This document shows positions 34,449-46,159 of a DNA stretch of 64,000 nucleotides, piece after piece; positions within the stretch are counted from its first letter, which is position 1; the number at the start of each line of letters is the position of its first letter. Origin of the DNA: Aquanectria penicillioides (lineage: Eukaryota > Ascomycota > Sordariomycetes > Hypocreales > Nectriaceae); NCBI GenBank assembly GCA_003415625.1, contig PYIU01000005.1:1741001-1805000 (forward strand), read 5' to 3'. Below the pieces are notes generated by a model. The model saw only the letters and a program-made list of their open reading frames with translations, was not told where the DNA came from and ran no database searches. Position numbers and translations under genes: made by a program.

Positions 34449-36020
34449 TCAGTAGACGCTGCCCTGAATACTTCGATCTTCTTTTTCGGCTTGATCGAGA
34501 TCCTCAGGCTCTGGTGAGCGTGAGCCTACAGAGGACTCAGGGGATGCGTCGCCGAGGCGGTTTGACCGACGAGGTTCGTGAGCACCGTTCTCGTCAGCGT
34601 ATGATAACTTAGTAGGGTGACCGTTGGTGGTGCCGTTGATCTCCAAAGCGGCATCCTCAATACTCTTGTTGTGAGCATTCAGCGAGGCTACACGGTGGAG
34701 GTTGAGAGCTTCGTCTTCGGAGGCATCCGTGTCCGTGTCAGCAGCAGAATTGTGACCGGAGTATGTGCCTCCCCCATCGCGGCCTTTATGGACGTATGGA
34801 GGGTGGTTTCCATTCTTGAGGTCTTCAGATGACGAGGACTCTCCTTTGTGAAGGTGGGTCACATCGATTTCAGGCGTTCCGTCATCATCGCTCTGGTTAT
34901 CGTCTTGTTGTGTCCCATTGGTTGTGGGCAGAGCTTGCCTTATCCGCCGATTGGGGATGGCCGTGCCGCAGGTTGGTGTAGCATCTTCGTGATCTTTCTG
35001 GCGAAGGATCTCTAAATCTTCTCGCTTGATATAATGGCTGCTATGATTGCAACCGTTGGGACAGCCGCCCCAGCGGCGGGTAACGACAAAAGTCTTCGTG
35101 CGCTGAAGCTTTTGGCTGTCCTTTTCCCGCTCCCTCTCTTCCTTATCCTTGTCCTTGTCTTTGTCCTTGGAGGCGCGCTCACGACGCAGGCCTGACCAAG
35201 TTCGAAGCTTGTTTTCGAGGAGGTATTTGCCATTATCTTGCTTGCGCATGATGAGAAGCTCGCAGTGGTTGATGTTGCGAAGATCTTCAAAATATTCGAC
35301 TGTAAAATGATACCATTTCATGAGGAAGACACGAGACATTAGTCCGTGGGTTACTATTCGCAAGGTTAGAAGCCATGCTTGAAGACAAGGGGGGGGGGGG
35401 GGGGGATGAGTTGGAGGGGGCGAGAAACGTACCTAAAACACAGACACTAGCGAAGTCGTCCTCACCAAATTGGCGCCATAAGCTCTCGTTGAAGCCGCTC
35501 ACGCGATCGTATGCGTCAGCAGCGCTCTCACCGTTGGGAATGCGATAAAAGAAATGACCGTAGTCAGCGCGCTCCTGCCACATGCGCTCCATCTCGGCGC
35601 TGCAAGGTTGGAAGTTGCCAAAGTCCTGCTCGCGGAGGCGGGGCTCTTCGTAGACCTTGATGTTGGAGCGGCGAAAAGGCGCCGGATCTGGGTCATCGGA
35701 GGTGAGGGTGGCGAGAATGCCTTCTGTGGTTTCGCGGGTGCGGCGGTAGGGCGAGGTAAAGAAGTGAAGGGTGTCATCGGGGCGGAGGAGTTTGCGAAGG
35801 CGGCGACCGGCATCGTGAGCCTGATTCCAACCCTCGGAGGTGAGCTTCACGCGATGGTCGGGGATGGTTTGGTGAATGTCACGGTTTTCTGCAGAGGAGA
35901 GCAAGCCGGGGTTAGTTTGTGAGAGAAGGAAGGACGGGAAGAGGAGCAGAGGGAGAGAGGCGTACTATTTCCTTCCGATTGGCCATGGCGGACCAAGATG
36001 ATTAACCGTGGTTTTGTCAT
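34449..36020 (-). CDS. Histidine phosphatase superfamily (phosphoglycerate mutase-like) protein
   Basis: Branch of the histidine phosphatase superfamily; substrate unknown. Exons: 36020-35966, 35888-35433, 35353-34449, giving 471 residues. The catalytic histidine is in LVRHGQSEGN (H12), near the N-terminus as usual. Further family features are a SPYRRTRET segment, EPRLREQDFGNFQ, and the second histidine in VTHG (H173). The catalytic core ends near residue 220. It is followed by about 250 residues of charged, Ser/Asp/Glu-rich tail with KD and RE repeats, absent from simple mutases and likely disordered or regulatory. The start MTKPRLIILVRHG fits the family; an in-frame upstream ATG at 36200 would add 60 unlikely residues. 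Intron 2 has a C17 run on the sense strand (35389-35405). Confidence 0.9.
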
Positions 36021-39000
36021 GATGTGGGGTTTTATGATGCAGTGGGCGTTGACGTTGGTTCGGGTAGGAATGCACCGACCAGTCGCAAGGGAATTTAGGA
36101 GTTGGTGAGAGGCGAATGGCGTAGTTGAGCGGGAGAGAGACAGAGAGGAAGTGGTAGATGGGAAGAGGTTGAGGAAAGTGGATGGTATCGCGGATGTCAA
36201 GCAGAAACTGTGTGTAGCTGATGGCGGGGTAGGTAGTAGTTCCAGAAGCTGAGTTGAGAGGTGTGTGCGGGTGTGTGTGTTTTTATGTTACAGAAGAGAG
36301 AGCGAGAAGGAGAGAGAAGGAGAGAAAGTATTGAGGGGGTGTGATTGTATATATTTGTATGCGTGTGTGTGTGTGTGCGTTTGCGGCTGTCAAGTGGTGG
36401 TGGTGGGGGTGGTGTTTGGTGGGAAACAGCAGTAGCAGCAGTGGCAGTGGCGGTTGCAGATTTGTACAATGGATGATGCCGAGGGAAGATAGCGCGGGTA
36501 TTGCAATTATATAACGGAAGGGGATGTAGGTAGCAAGGCAGGCCAAGGCCAGTAGGGTGGAAATCGATGTCGGAGTAGCGGCGGCGGCGGTCGGTGATGG
36601 AAGGTCCAACGAAGGAGGATAGCTGCTTGTGTAATCCCGACGTCGCTCGTTGGCTAAGCTTTACTCAAAACGCCCCCGGTCTGGGCTCTTCGCACTGTGA
36701 AGATTAGGACAAGCAGATCCGTCGGCCTTTCACCGACCGTCGAGGCCCTACATATGCCTCAGCTACTACCTACCTTAGCTACCTACCTACTTAGGTACCT
36801 GGCTGCTTGCCTACCATGCCACCCTCCTCTCCTGCAGTGGACAAGGTGAGCCAAAAAAAAAAAAAAAAGGAAAAAAAAAAAGGCGGCGCGGTTCCGGCAT
36901 TGGCCTCAAGTCGGCGACGACGCTAATCCCCACGGCGGCACCGTATGAATACAGAGCGCTCCGTACGAATATTACACTGCAGCACGCGCTTGCCCTGCCT
37001 GTACTATGCTCCGGTGGCAGTACTTCACCGTAGCGTGAGCATAGTGTGTATTGCAAAGTGCCTAGGTACATACCCATGTTTCCGAAACGGGCCATGAGCT
37101 TTCTCCCCTTACCCCCGGCGCTTGTGTCGATGTGATGGACCATGGCTAAATCAGCCAATCGACGCCCGTTAGTAGTGAGAGAGTAAAAAAAACCCTCCCC
37201 TGTCTCTCAACCGTCTCACACACACTCTGACTCTTAAAAAAGTCTCTCACGAGATAATACTGTACTTACACGACTTCCTCTCTCTAGACAGGGCGTGCAA
37301 GGCACACGGGCCGGCCAGGACGGAACTCACATCTGCAATCTGCATCTTGGGCGTTGCATTGGATGGAATGGGGCGGCATGCGGCGGCAAGGGTCGGCATG
37401 GGCCCATGAGATACCTGCCATGGGGCCATGAGACCACTGAGGAAGCATGGGGTCATCATGCCTTGGTTCCCTAGGCTTGGAACTTGGTTTCTGGCTTGGT
37501 GGACAGGACGCGTTCATCGGGTGACGGAGACTTTACATCTGGCGATCTGGGCGATAATGAGATACGGATGTATGTCTGTATGCACGCATGGGAACACATG
37601 GGAACGGCAGACCAAAGACGATCCGAGGGGTTAAAATAAAATAGAGAGAAAACAGGGCCCCCTTCCCCCTCCCTCCCCCCCCCTCTTCGGAGATGGAAGT
37701 CCATTGCCCCATGCCATGATGGCATTTGTGCGGCTTGCACCAAAAATCGCATGATTGTGACTGTTTTTGGTGTGGACTGGGATCTACCTCCTCTGCTTGT
37801 CTGCTTCGTCCATGACCTCGAGACACCTCTTCGCGTCCGAACCTCGTTTCTTCATTTAGTGGCTCGTCCAATCCTGGGGTGCAGAGAGCCCCAAATCAGC
37901 AACATGTCCGTTGGTTCTGTGTCTCCACCCCTTCCATGCATGTATGTCATTTTTTTTTTTTTCGCCTTCTCGTGACGGAACCTATGTCGGCGGGACGATT
38001 ACCGCGAACGCGAAGCAGGTTTACATAGATAAGTTGTCAGTCTCTCAGCCGCCACCATGCGTCCATCCTATTTACCCAACCGCAATCGATCCCCTGACTC
38101 ACAATCAGCTTGTTATGCAGTCTTGTTGTCTCTATTTTATCCGCCTAGTCCACTTTTATTCTTGTCCTTTATAGCCGGTTGAATTGTCAAATGATGTGAG
38201 AGCATCCCGTGGCTGCTACATGTTGTTTTACTCGCTGGGTCTCGTCATTGTCGCTTCGCTTTCTCTCATCTCTCCATCCATTGGTCAGCCCTTCACGCAT
38301 GGCTCGGGGCTTCCCGAAAACGAAGTTCCAGTACCTTGGTTGAGCCCATCGCCATAACTCATCGCCTATAGGTGCGCAACAGAAACGAAACGAAACAGAA
38401 CACGACTTGATCTGGTTTGCAGGGTGTGTTCTGACCCGTTCGTTGATTGAGTGTCGTGTGCCCTCTACGCTTCATGACAGTGGCTGACTGACAAGTGACA
38501 ACCCTGTCCAGCGTCCAAGCTTGGCTTGTGGTCTTTCCCCCTCCCCCTCCGTCCCTATCCATGCCTGTAGTTGACCGTAGGTACCTTTTTTCTTCCCCAG
38601 TCTGTGCCTGAAAGGCCCTGGCACTAGAACCTCGTCAACTACCGCGCGCTTAAGCCGTCCACCACTCAACTACAGCTTGGCACCACACCCAGCTTCCGCC
38701 CACCACACTCATCACATATCATCTTTTTCTGTCGCTTCTTCACGTGCGGATCCTCTCAACACCACCACTCCCACCACCACTCCCACCACCACTCCCACCA
38801 CCACTCCCACCACCTCTATCGCCCGGCGACCGCCTCCCTACCTCCCTCCAAAACAACCGATATCTCGAGCCGGCCCTGCGACACCGTACATTCACATCTT
38901 CACGTTACAGGCGCATACGCATATACGCGAAACGCAACCCTCCATCACGCGCCTATCTCCGGCCCGGTCGCATCCGTCTTTCCCAACGGCATTCCTCCTC

Positions 39001-39138
39001 CCACCTCTTGCGCCCGCGCCGGCTCTCACGCGTTGCCTCAGCCCATCCTCATCCGACATCCCCGACCTGCCCGACCTCCCCCATCTTTCCCAGTCCCTTG
39101 CCCTTGCTTCTTTCCCTTCCCACGCGCACATCATCATC
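36021..39138. other. Divergent intergenic region (about 3.1 kb)
   Basis: This separates the histidine-phosphatase gene (minus) from the PRKRIP1-like gene (plus). It contains a GT run (36361-36380), a TACCTACC/TAGGTACC cluster (36765-36800), A-rich runs near 36853-36880 and, from about 38677, a CA/CT-rich leader with a 12-base tandem repeat. No further gene is recognisable. Confidence 0.55.
38761..38814. repeat. Tandem repeat, 12-base unit ACCACCACTCCC
   Basis: About 4.5 near-perfect copies lie in the probable 5' leader of the PRKRIP1-like gene. The ORF that reads through it into the gene gives only Thr/Pro repeats and is not considered coding. Confidence 0.85.
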
Positions 39139-39764
39139 ATGTCTGCTCCGGGCCCTGAATCCATCCCCACCTCGGCCGACCCCCGCTCCCACCGTCCCAC
39201 CAAGAAGCGCGCCCTCACGCCCTTATCCGCCCAAGCCGCCTCTGTCGACGCCCTATTCGCGAAGCCCGAGCAGTACATTCGCATCCCGGAAGCCGGCGGC
39301 CCCTCCAGCTCCTCCCGCGCCCCGCCCCGGAGATTGTCACCAACGTCCAAGGGTCGTCCGCCGGTGCCGGCTCTGGCGAGTTCCACGTCTACAAGGCCAG
39401 CCGCCGCCGTGAGTATGAGCGACTGCGCGAGATGGACAACGCTCTCAAGCGCGAGGAGGACCAGGACCAGTTCGACAAGGACAAGGCTGAACGAGACCGC
39501 AAGGACGACGACCGCACGCGCAAGAATCGCGAGAAGAGAGAGAAGATGAAGGCTCGCAAGGCCAAGAAGGGTAAGGGCCCGACTCCCGGCACTGAGAAGA
39601 AACCATCCACAACAGCACCAACCGGAGAGAAGTTCACCAACGGCGATGCTAAGGATGTGAAAGAGGGGGATGCTACAACCACAGACAAACAGTCCAAGGA
39701 TGGCGATGACAAGCCCACAGCCACTTCTGAACCTGTTGGCCTCGTCATCCACGACGATGATTAA
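39139..39764 (+). CDS. PRKRIP1-like (DUF1168) splicing-associated protein (frame break near 39325)
   Basis: Small basic nuclear protein of the DUF1168/PRKRIP1 family; the human member is a spliceosome component. It starts at MSAPGPESIP and continues with RPTKKRALTPLS and the conserved SVDALFAKPEQYIRIP. The second half holds the family core SGEFHVYKASRRREYERLRE. A Lys/Arg/Asp/Glu-rich helix (about residues 90-150) and an acidic tail ending VIHDDD follow. The two halves are in different frames. After SSSRAPP the first frame goes astray, and PEIVTNVQGSSAG resumes in the frame that ends at 39764. One extra C in the run at 39325-39328 restores a 208-residue protein. No intron is seen. It lies tail-to-tail with CCT3. 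Confidence 0.85.
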
Positions 39765-40178
39765 GCCACATACAAATTATAAAACGGAACACATATAAAA
39801 AGGTAAAGAGAAAAATCAACCAAGGAAGAGAACAAAAGCTCAAAAAGGGGGATAGTATGTACAAATAGATCAGCTAGACGACAGGGCTATGAAGGGGAGA
39901 ATGCGCCGGACAGGCAACTGTTGATTTCGGGAGGTAATTATCAATGATACCCATTTCTTCATCTTGGCAGATGAAAATTTCCCCAGGGCATTCCGTCCTC
40001 GGGCCCTTTTGTCTATCTCATCTTGGTCTTTTCGGCTAGTACAGGGGGTATGTTTTTGTCTTAACACACATCTAAACCATCCCGATGCTCCTGCCCGCTA
40101 CCAGCCCCCACCAGCCCGTCGTCATAAACATGACGACGTGCTCTCTCCTGTGCCTATCCGCCCCATCCTCTTCCCTTC
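39765..40178. other. Short convergent intergenic region
   Basis: About 410 nt between the stop codons of the PRKRIP1-like gene and CCT3. It must contain both 3' ends. No gene is visible. Confidence 0.65.
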
Positions 40179-42255
40179 TTACTCGTCACCACCTCCACCG
40201 ACGCCAGGGGCGCCCTGCACCTTCTTAGCACTGCAGATGTCATCTACACGGAGAAGCAGGCAAGCAGCCTAGAAGAAACAAGACTCGTTAGTATTGCATG
40301 CTTCAGAGACGGGGATAAAAAAAAGAATCAGGGATGGAGATTCCTTGATTCATCAAAGGGGAACAGTCATACCTCAATAGCTGTCTTGACGCTCTGCAGC
40401 TTGATAGCCTCGGGCTCCCAGACACCGTACTCCTGCATGTCGACAACAGCACCGGTATCACCGTTGACACCCCAAGAGCTCTTACCCTCGGCCTGCTTGG
40501 CTCGAAGATCCGTCAACACACGGACGGGGCTCTTACCGGCGTTCTGGACCAGGGTTCGGGGGATGACCTCGAGGGCATCAGCCACGGCCTTGTAGGGCCA
40601 CTGCTGTACGCCCTCAATGCTCTTGGCCAACTGGTTCAACCGCACGGAGACGGCCATCTCGGTAGCACCGCCGCCAGGGGATAAACGGGGGTGGAACATG
40701 ACGTTTCGAGCAACGCCCATGGCATCTTGGAGGTTGCGCTCAATCTCGTTAAGGATATCCTTGGAGGGACCACGGAGGAGGACAGTGCAAGCCTTGGGGT
40801 TCTTGCACTTGGTGAGGAAAGTGAAGTACTCGTCGCCAATCTTCTCAATCTCGAACAAGCCGCACTCGGTACCGACATCGGAATCCTGGAGGTCCTCCAC
40901 ACGGTTGACAATGGTGGCACCGGTGGCACGGGCTATTCTGTTGTTGTCAGTCTTTCGCACTCGGCGGAGAGCTGTGATGTTGGCCTTCATGAAGTAGTGC
41001 TGGGCCAGGTCTAGGTAGCATTTACAATTAGTCATCCGTGTGATGATGCATGCATCGTGGGATGCGGATGGAGGCTGGCGTTCGGACAACTTACCGGAGA
41101 CACCCTTCTCGGTGATGACGAGGTCGGGCTTGACAGCGATGATGGCATCGCACATGGCCTTGACCTGCTCCTCCTCGATCTGAAGAATGCGGTTCCAGTC
41201 GTCCTCCTTGGTAATTTCGATGTTGGTCTGCGATTCGCCCTTCTTATACTCGAGGGGGCAGTCGAGGAGGACGATTCTGGGGTTCTCGATGCGCCGGCGC
41301 ATCTTGGGGTGTGTGATGTCCTTGTTCAGCATCAGGCCGTTGAGAACCTTGCTGTCCTCAATCTCACCGCCGGGCACCTTCTCGATTCGGGCATATCGCT
41401 TGATGTCAACCTCAGTCTTACCGTTGCCGGCCTCCCACGTTACCGTCCGGACAGCCTTGAGGGCAAGATCACACATCTGGTCCATCCATCGCGAAACAAA
41501 CTTGGTGCCAATAGAAGAGGAGATGAGTTGGCTCATAGCCTTGTCGTCGTTGACATCGATCGGCAGGGAGATCTCGTCGATGATCTCGAGGGCATCTTTT
41601 AGGGCGCGCTTGAAGGCGGAGATGATGACGACGGGGTGGATGTTGCGGTCGAGCTGAGGAAGGGCTTGCGCCAAGATTTCACCAGCTAGAGGTTGTTAGC
41701 AAGAGGTTATTGAGTGTGCAGAAGAACCCCCGGGGCGGAAGGGTTGTCCATGTCTCCTTACCAAGAATGATAACGGTGGTGGTTCCGTCACCGACCTCCT
41801 CATCCTGTGTCCGGCTGAGCTCGATCATGCTCTTAGCGGCGGGGTGCGACACCTCGATTTCTCGGAGAATGGCGTGGCCATCGTTTGTGAGGACGATGCC
41901 ACCCATGGGATCGAGCAGCATCTTGAGCATGGCCTTGGGACCGAGACATGATCGAATGATATCGGCGACTCTGGAGGACGACGGTTAGTAAACCGGGTTG
42001 GGGCACGCGACGGGAGGGGTATCAAGAAATGGCGGGATACACACGTCTTTGCGGCAGCGATGTTGGACAACTGAGCTTTCCGGCCGGTCTGTCTCTCACC
42101 GCTGTTGGTGTCTGTTGAGGGAAGGTTTTGTTAGCATTTCGGGTTGCGTCGAGGCCCTGGAGGCACAAAGGAAGCTTGTCGAAGCAGGGGAGCAGGGGGG
42201 GAGGCAAAGCAACAGATGGACAGCACGTACTCATAACCACCACCGGAGCCTGCAT
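40179..42255 (-). CDS. CCT3: T-complex protein 1 subunit gamma (chaperonin CCT3)
   Basis: Gamma subunit of the cytosolic chaperonin CCT/TRiC, which folds actin, tubulin and WD40 proteins using ATP. Six exons: 42255-42231, 42111-42045, 41970-41762, 41685-41095, 41010-40373, 40268-40179. All junctions are GT-AG and in phase, giving 539 residues, the expected length. The N-terminus [20 protein letters not shown] and the ATP-site segments [19 protein letters not shown] and [18 protein letters not shown] are typical of group II chaperonins. The central GIGT-like and C-terminal [14 protein letters not shown] segments also match. A glycine-rich tail (GVGGGGDE) ends the protein. Intron 4 (41094-41011) is 84 nt, divisible by three and stop-free. 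The identification is firm. Confidence 0.97.
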
Positions 42256-42833
42256 GTTGGGCGACGTCGCGTTGAGGGGATCGGCAGGAAGAAGATGAAC
42301 CTAGGGATAGGCAATGGCGACGAGGGCCACAACGCAGTTCAGGGCGAAGAGGCTCGAGGGAGGAGATTTCAGAAATCGGATTTCGGGGGATGCGTGGGAG
42401 AGGGACTGTTGAGGGGCGCACACCAGAAAAGTTCAGTGGTGGATGGATTTTTGGCGGGGAGGCTCCAATGCTCCAATGCGGCCGAGCCTGCGACGGGGCC
42501 ACCTGCTGGTGTTGGTGGCATGGCGGAATGTTAACCCGCCCCGCCGGTGCCATTTTACCTACCGATGACTAGCACTACAACCTTAGCTACCTAGGTCGGC
42601 ACCTTGGGATCTAGTGCCCACAGCTACTTGGCAAGTACCGACCTTACAGCGCAGAGGTACATTGTACTGCAACGACCTGCCTGAAAAGCGATAAGAATCG
42701 AGGTCCGGGAGCCCAAAGTGTGAGACACAGGAACCTTGGGGGATTTCTACCGGGCAATGCCAGGTACCTACCTATATCGGGCGGGGCGTTGCACCATGTA
42801 TATGTGTGTGTGTGTACGGACTACCTTGAACGG

Positions 42834-42854
42834 ATGTGTGCGTGCGTGTGTGCG

Positions 42855-42884
<30 letters not shown>
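42834..42884. repeat. GT dinucleotide microsatellite
   Basis: About 50 bases of GT with a few GC interruptions, non-coding, upstream of CCT3. Confidence 0.9.
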
Positions 42885-42885
<1 letters not shown>

Positions 42886-43700
42886 CTTCAACTTCTCCAG
42901 CCTAAATTGTCAGCCCTCTGCGTCAAGCCCAGCCGGAGACGGAGGGAGGATGCTGGGATGCTTGGGGGGGAATCCTGCGGCCTATGGAAGGATTACGGAC
43001 TCTCTTTTTTTAGGCCCCCGAGTGTGTGCTCTCAGGGCGCCTGACGACCTCTCTGAGCCCCGTCGGGCCAATTGCGCACAACCAAGGGCTCAGAGCTGCA
43101 ACCCCCCCACACACAATCCAATCCCCCTTTCAGCCTCCTCCCGGGGCGATACGGATACATGATGCACTATGCTGCTGCGACTGCTACCTATCCGTTTTGG
43201 GGTTTGGTATTTTTTTTTTATCAACAACAGCTTGTTTCTCACGGCCATGATCTCATTGTCTAACTCATCAAACTATCAACCACTACCTCACTCGTCCCGG
43301 ACTTGACTAAGATCCCCTTCACATGCCGGATCGTCCTCTGCAATCTGGGGTCGGATATCAACAATGAGGCGCAGACCATCCTCCCTCTCACTCACCCACC
43401 CCGTCATTCCATCCCCATCCCCGTGGCTCTCCTTTCTTTCTCCCCTGTTGGTCTCTCGGATTCCGAGCTGATAGCTCCCCCCCCTCCACATCGGTTCCCG
43501 TACACCGAGGCATGTCATAGCATGCACCGAGTCACTGCTCCTCGCCAACAATTTCGCTCCCGTGACCGTTTTTTGGGCCACCAAAGTCGGTCGGATACGA
43601 AGTGCCCATTGATTGATTGTCCAGGCACAATTACCGTATCCTTTACCCCGCCCATCACAGCTCATTCTAGAAACCTCCACCCTCTTTCCAGCCAGATTGA

Positions 43701-43760
43701 GGTACCTACATACCTACCTACCTACCTACCTACCTAGGTATGTACCTTAGGTAGGTAGGC
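43701..43760. repeat. Inverted TACC/GGTA repeat cluster
   Basis: Five or more copies of the unit TACC are followed by TAGGTATG and then by TAGGTAGGTAGG. The left arm can pair with the right arm to form a hairpin. Similar shorter clusters occur in several other intergenic gaps of the window. Confidence 0.8.
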
Positions 43761-43902
43761 AACCACAAAACACCGCACAACAAGGCACCCAGATTTCGAA
43801 ATCGCCACTGCTACCAATCTTTGCTAAACCGTGTCTTTCTCGGCGCTCGGATTAATTGATATCAACCCAAACGCATACCTGCCACGATCTTTCAAGATGG
43901 TT

Positions 43903-46159
43903 CTATCGCTCCCCTAGCTGTTTCGTAAGCACAATTCACGATTCCTCCGTTGAATTAATCAACCAAGGGAAGACTTACTGCAACCGAGTAAAACCCAATC
44001 ACCTCTCGGCCAGAGGGTTCAATCCGGGCCCAAGTACCATCTTCAAAACAGGGACCGGGAGGGAACATGGCCACTCGCCCATAGCTGGTCCGGATCTGCG
44101 TTCATTATCAGTGCGTAGAAAATCAAAGCATGATGTGATCTGCTAGTCACCTTTAAGCCGCTCGCAGGCTTGCCTTTCAGTTGAACTTCCAAGTTCTGAA
44201 TCCTTTCGCCGCCCGGCCCATCAATCGGCAGAGTCACCGGCTCAACGGCACCATGTCCTGCTAGGTGACCAAACGTTCGGGCGGGAGAGCCGTCGTTGTA
44301 TCTAAACCCTATCCGGACAAGATTACCATCCTCGGCAATCCAAACCGCCAATTCGACTAGCTTGGAGAGATCTTGTCCATCTGAGCCCCCAAATATTATG
44401 GTAGCGATGGGCTCTCTGCCGTTATAATATTGTCTGAGGGAATATTCTCCCTCGGCTCTGTCAAATAAGAAGTGACTGGGAGGAATTTCGGGGCTCCAAC
44501 AGCAGATATTCCGGAATGGAAAATTGGCAAGAGTCTGGCCAGGATTCATTGTATCCGTGGAGATACTGAGCGAGACCAACTTGAAGGCCTGTTCGACACG
44601 CTTCAGTACACGGACTCATATACAGGGCGGGTAGAGCAAGATTGAAGGGATGGCTTACATCAAATTCCCCCCTCAAGGCTAGTATTCCGCCTCTATTGTC
44701 GACCAATGACCATACTGGAACATTCTTATGTTCACCCACCCAAGAAGACAAATTTCCATCTCCTGACACAAGTGCGATTCCTTTGACTCCCTCGGTGCCG
44801 AGCGTCATGTGGAATCCCCGGATGGTCAACGTCGAACCTGGCTCATAGGACGACGGGAAGGGCACTGAAGCTTCTCGATTCTTGTGAACATAGCCAAGGC
44901 ATATCTGCTCACCGTTACGATGTTTGAATCTCAGCCCAGAAACCCATATCCCGCTGCTCAAGCGAACAAACGACACATACACGCCCGTTACTTCAAAGGG
45001 AGCCTGGACATGGGCCAATCGTTTCCGCAATGCCCTGCACCCATCCACAAAAATGGCCTTTGGCGGTGTTAAGCTACGCTTAGCAGAAAGCCATGTTAGG
45101 CGATCTTCAAAAGCTGTGGGCTCAAAAAAGCAGTTCAATGCGAGGCCCATGCAAGTGACTTGGTCCATGTCATGTAACATATCATGGAGCTGAGTTGCCA
45201 GGCGCCAAACACGTATCCGATTCCTCATTTTGAGCCGCAAAGTTGGCGTGCTTGCTGCCATCATCTTCACGGCAAAGTACTGTCGCTTCCAGTGGTCTGG
45301 CCCCGATCCTGGCGGTGCACACATGCAACCAAATTCGTGGTCCCTCCAAAATCTCGACTCCCAAAATGCTTCGGGCAGGACCATGCTGGCAATGGCTGGC
45401 GAAGCCAGTTTCAAGGAGAGGACGTCAGGAGTTGCCACCAGGGAAAGTATGTCATGTAAAATCTCTGCAGGGAGAGTTTCGAATGGGTCAATGCCTTCTG
45501 TTCCCATTCCAACATACGACTGTCCTTCGACGTCTGCATCCACTTCGACGTTGGACCATGCTGGACTGTCCATGACCTCGCTTATTGTGGGAATTTCCAT
45601 AGGATTGGAATAAAACCCAAGTTCGGCCGCCGTGTCGCTTGGGACAGATACCAATCGGCGTCTACCAGCTGGCGAGAAGGTACATCGAACTGCTCCACCA
45701 TACTGATGGCCCCAATCCAGCGTATTAGAGAAGTGCATGGGAACAGACAGGCATGCTAGGAAGAGATGCTGGATATTAGGCTCACCCAACCGTGTGAAGA
45801 GTTCCCAGCAGTTCTCATGGAAACCAAATCCCCAATGGGGCCCATAGACAGATCCGCGTTCGGGATGCAACAAATCGACAAAGGCAGCCCGCGCCAAATT
45901 CACTCTGATTTGATCACTCGACTGCAAATGATAATCCACCGGAATCAGGCTCCGCAGGCCATTTGAGTAGCCAACTCCCGATATGCGGACCTCATCCCAA
46001 CGATCGGACGAGGTGAAGACTATTCAGCATGTGAGAAGACGGCTGGGCGTCAGCGGCGAAACAGAGAGGAGGCGTACGAGCACGAAACAACCTCATCGAC
46101 AGGCCATAGTCCTCATGGTACACAATTTTGGCTCCGCAGAGCACGCAAGAAGCTGACAT
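43903..46159 (-). CDS. F-box protein (DUF7600-like family)
   Basis: Probable substrate-binding subunit of an SCF ubiquitin ligase; target unknown. Five exons: 46159-46078, 46019-44659, 44588-44151, 44095-43979, 43917-43903. Introns are 53-70 nt and in phase, giving 670 residues. The N-terminus CVLCGA followed by RISGVGY is typical of a large family of filamentous-fungal F-box proteins. The F-box itself is about residues 206-245 (FETLPAEILHDILSLV). The C-terminal half has a short carbohydrate-binding-like or jacalin-like look (GFRYNDGSPARTFGHL) but I would not name it. The last exon is only 15 nt and encodes LGER and the stop, so the 3' end is less certain. It is followed upstream, on the same strand, by the unrecognised gene at 46818-48636. 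Confidence 0.82.

Larger units (their letters stand above)
42256..43902. other. Intergenic region between CCT3 and the F-box gene
   Basis: The left part is the CCT3 promoter. The middle has a GT microsatellite (42834-42884). The right part has an inverted cluster of TACCTACC and TAGGTAGG (43701-43760). No gene is visible. Confidence 0.6.

Noticed and set aside
38892..39752. Minus-strand ORF of 286 codons opposite the PRKRIP1-like gene
   Set aside because: It is the antisense of a GC-rich coding region; the plus strand carries the conserved family signature.
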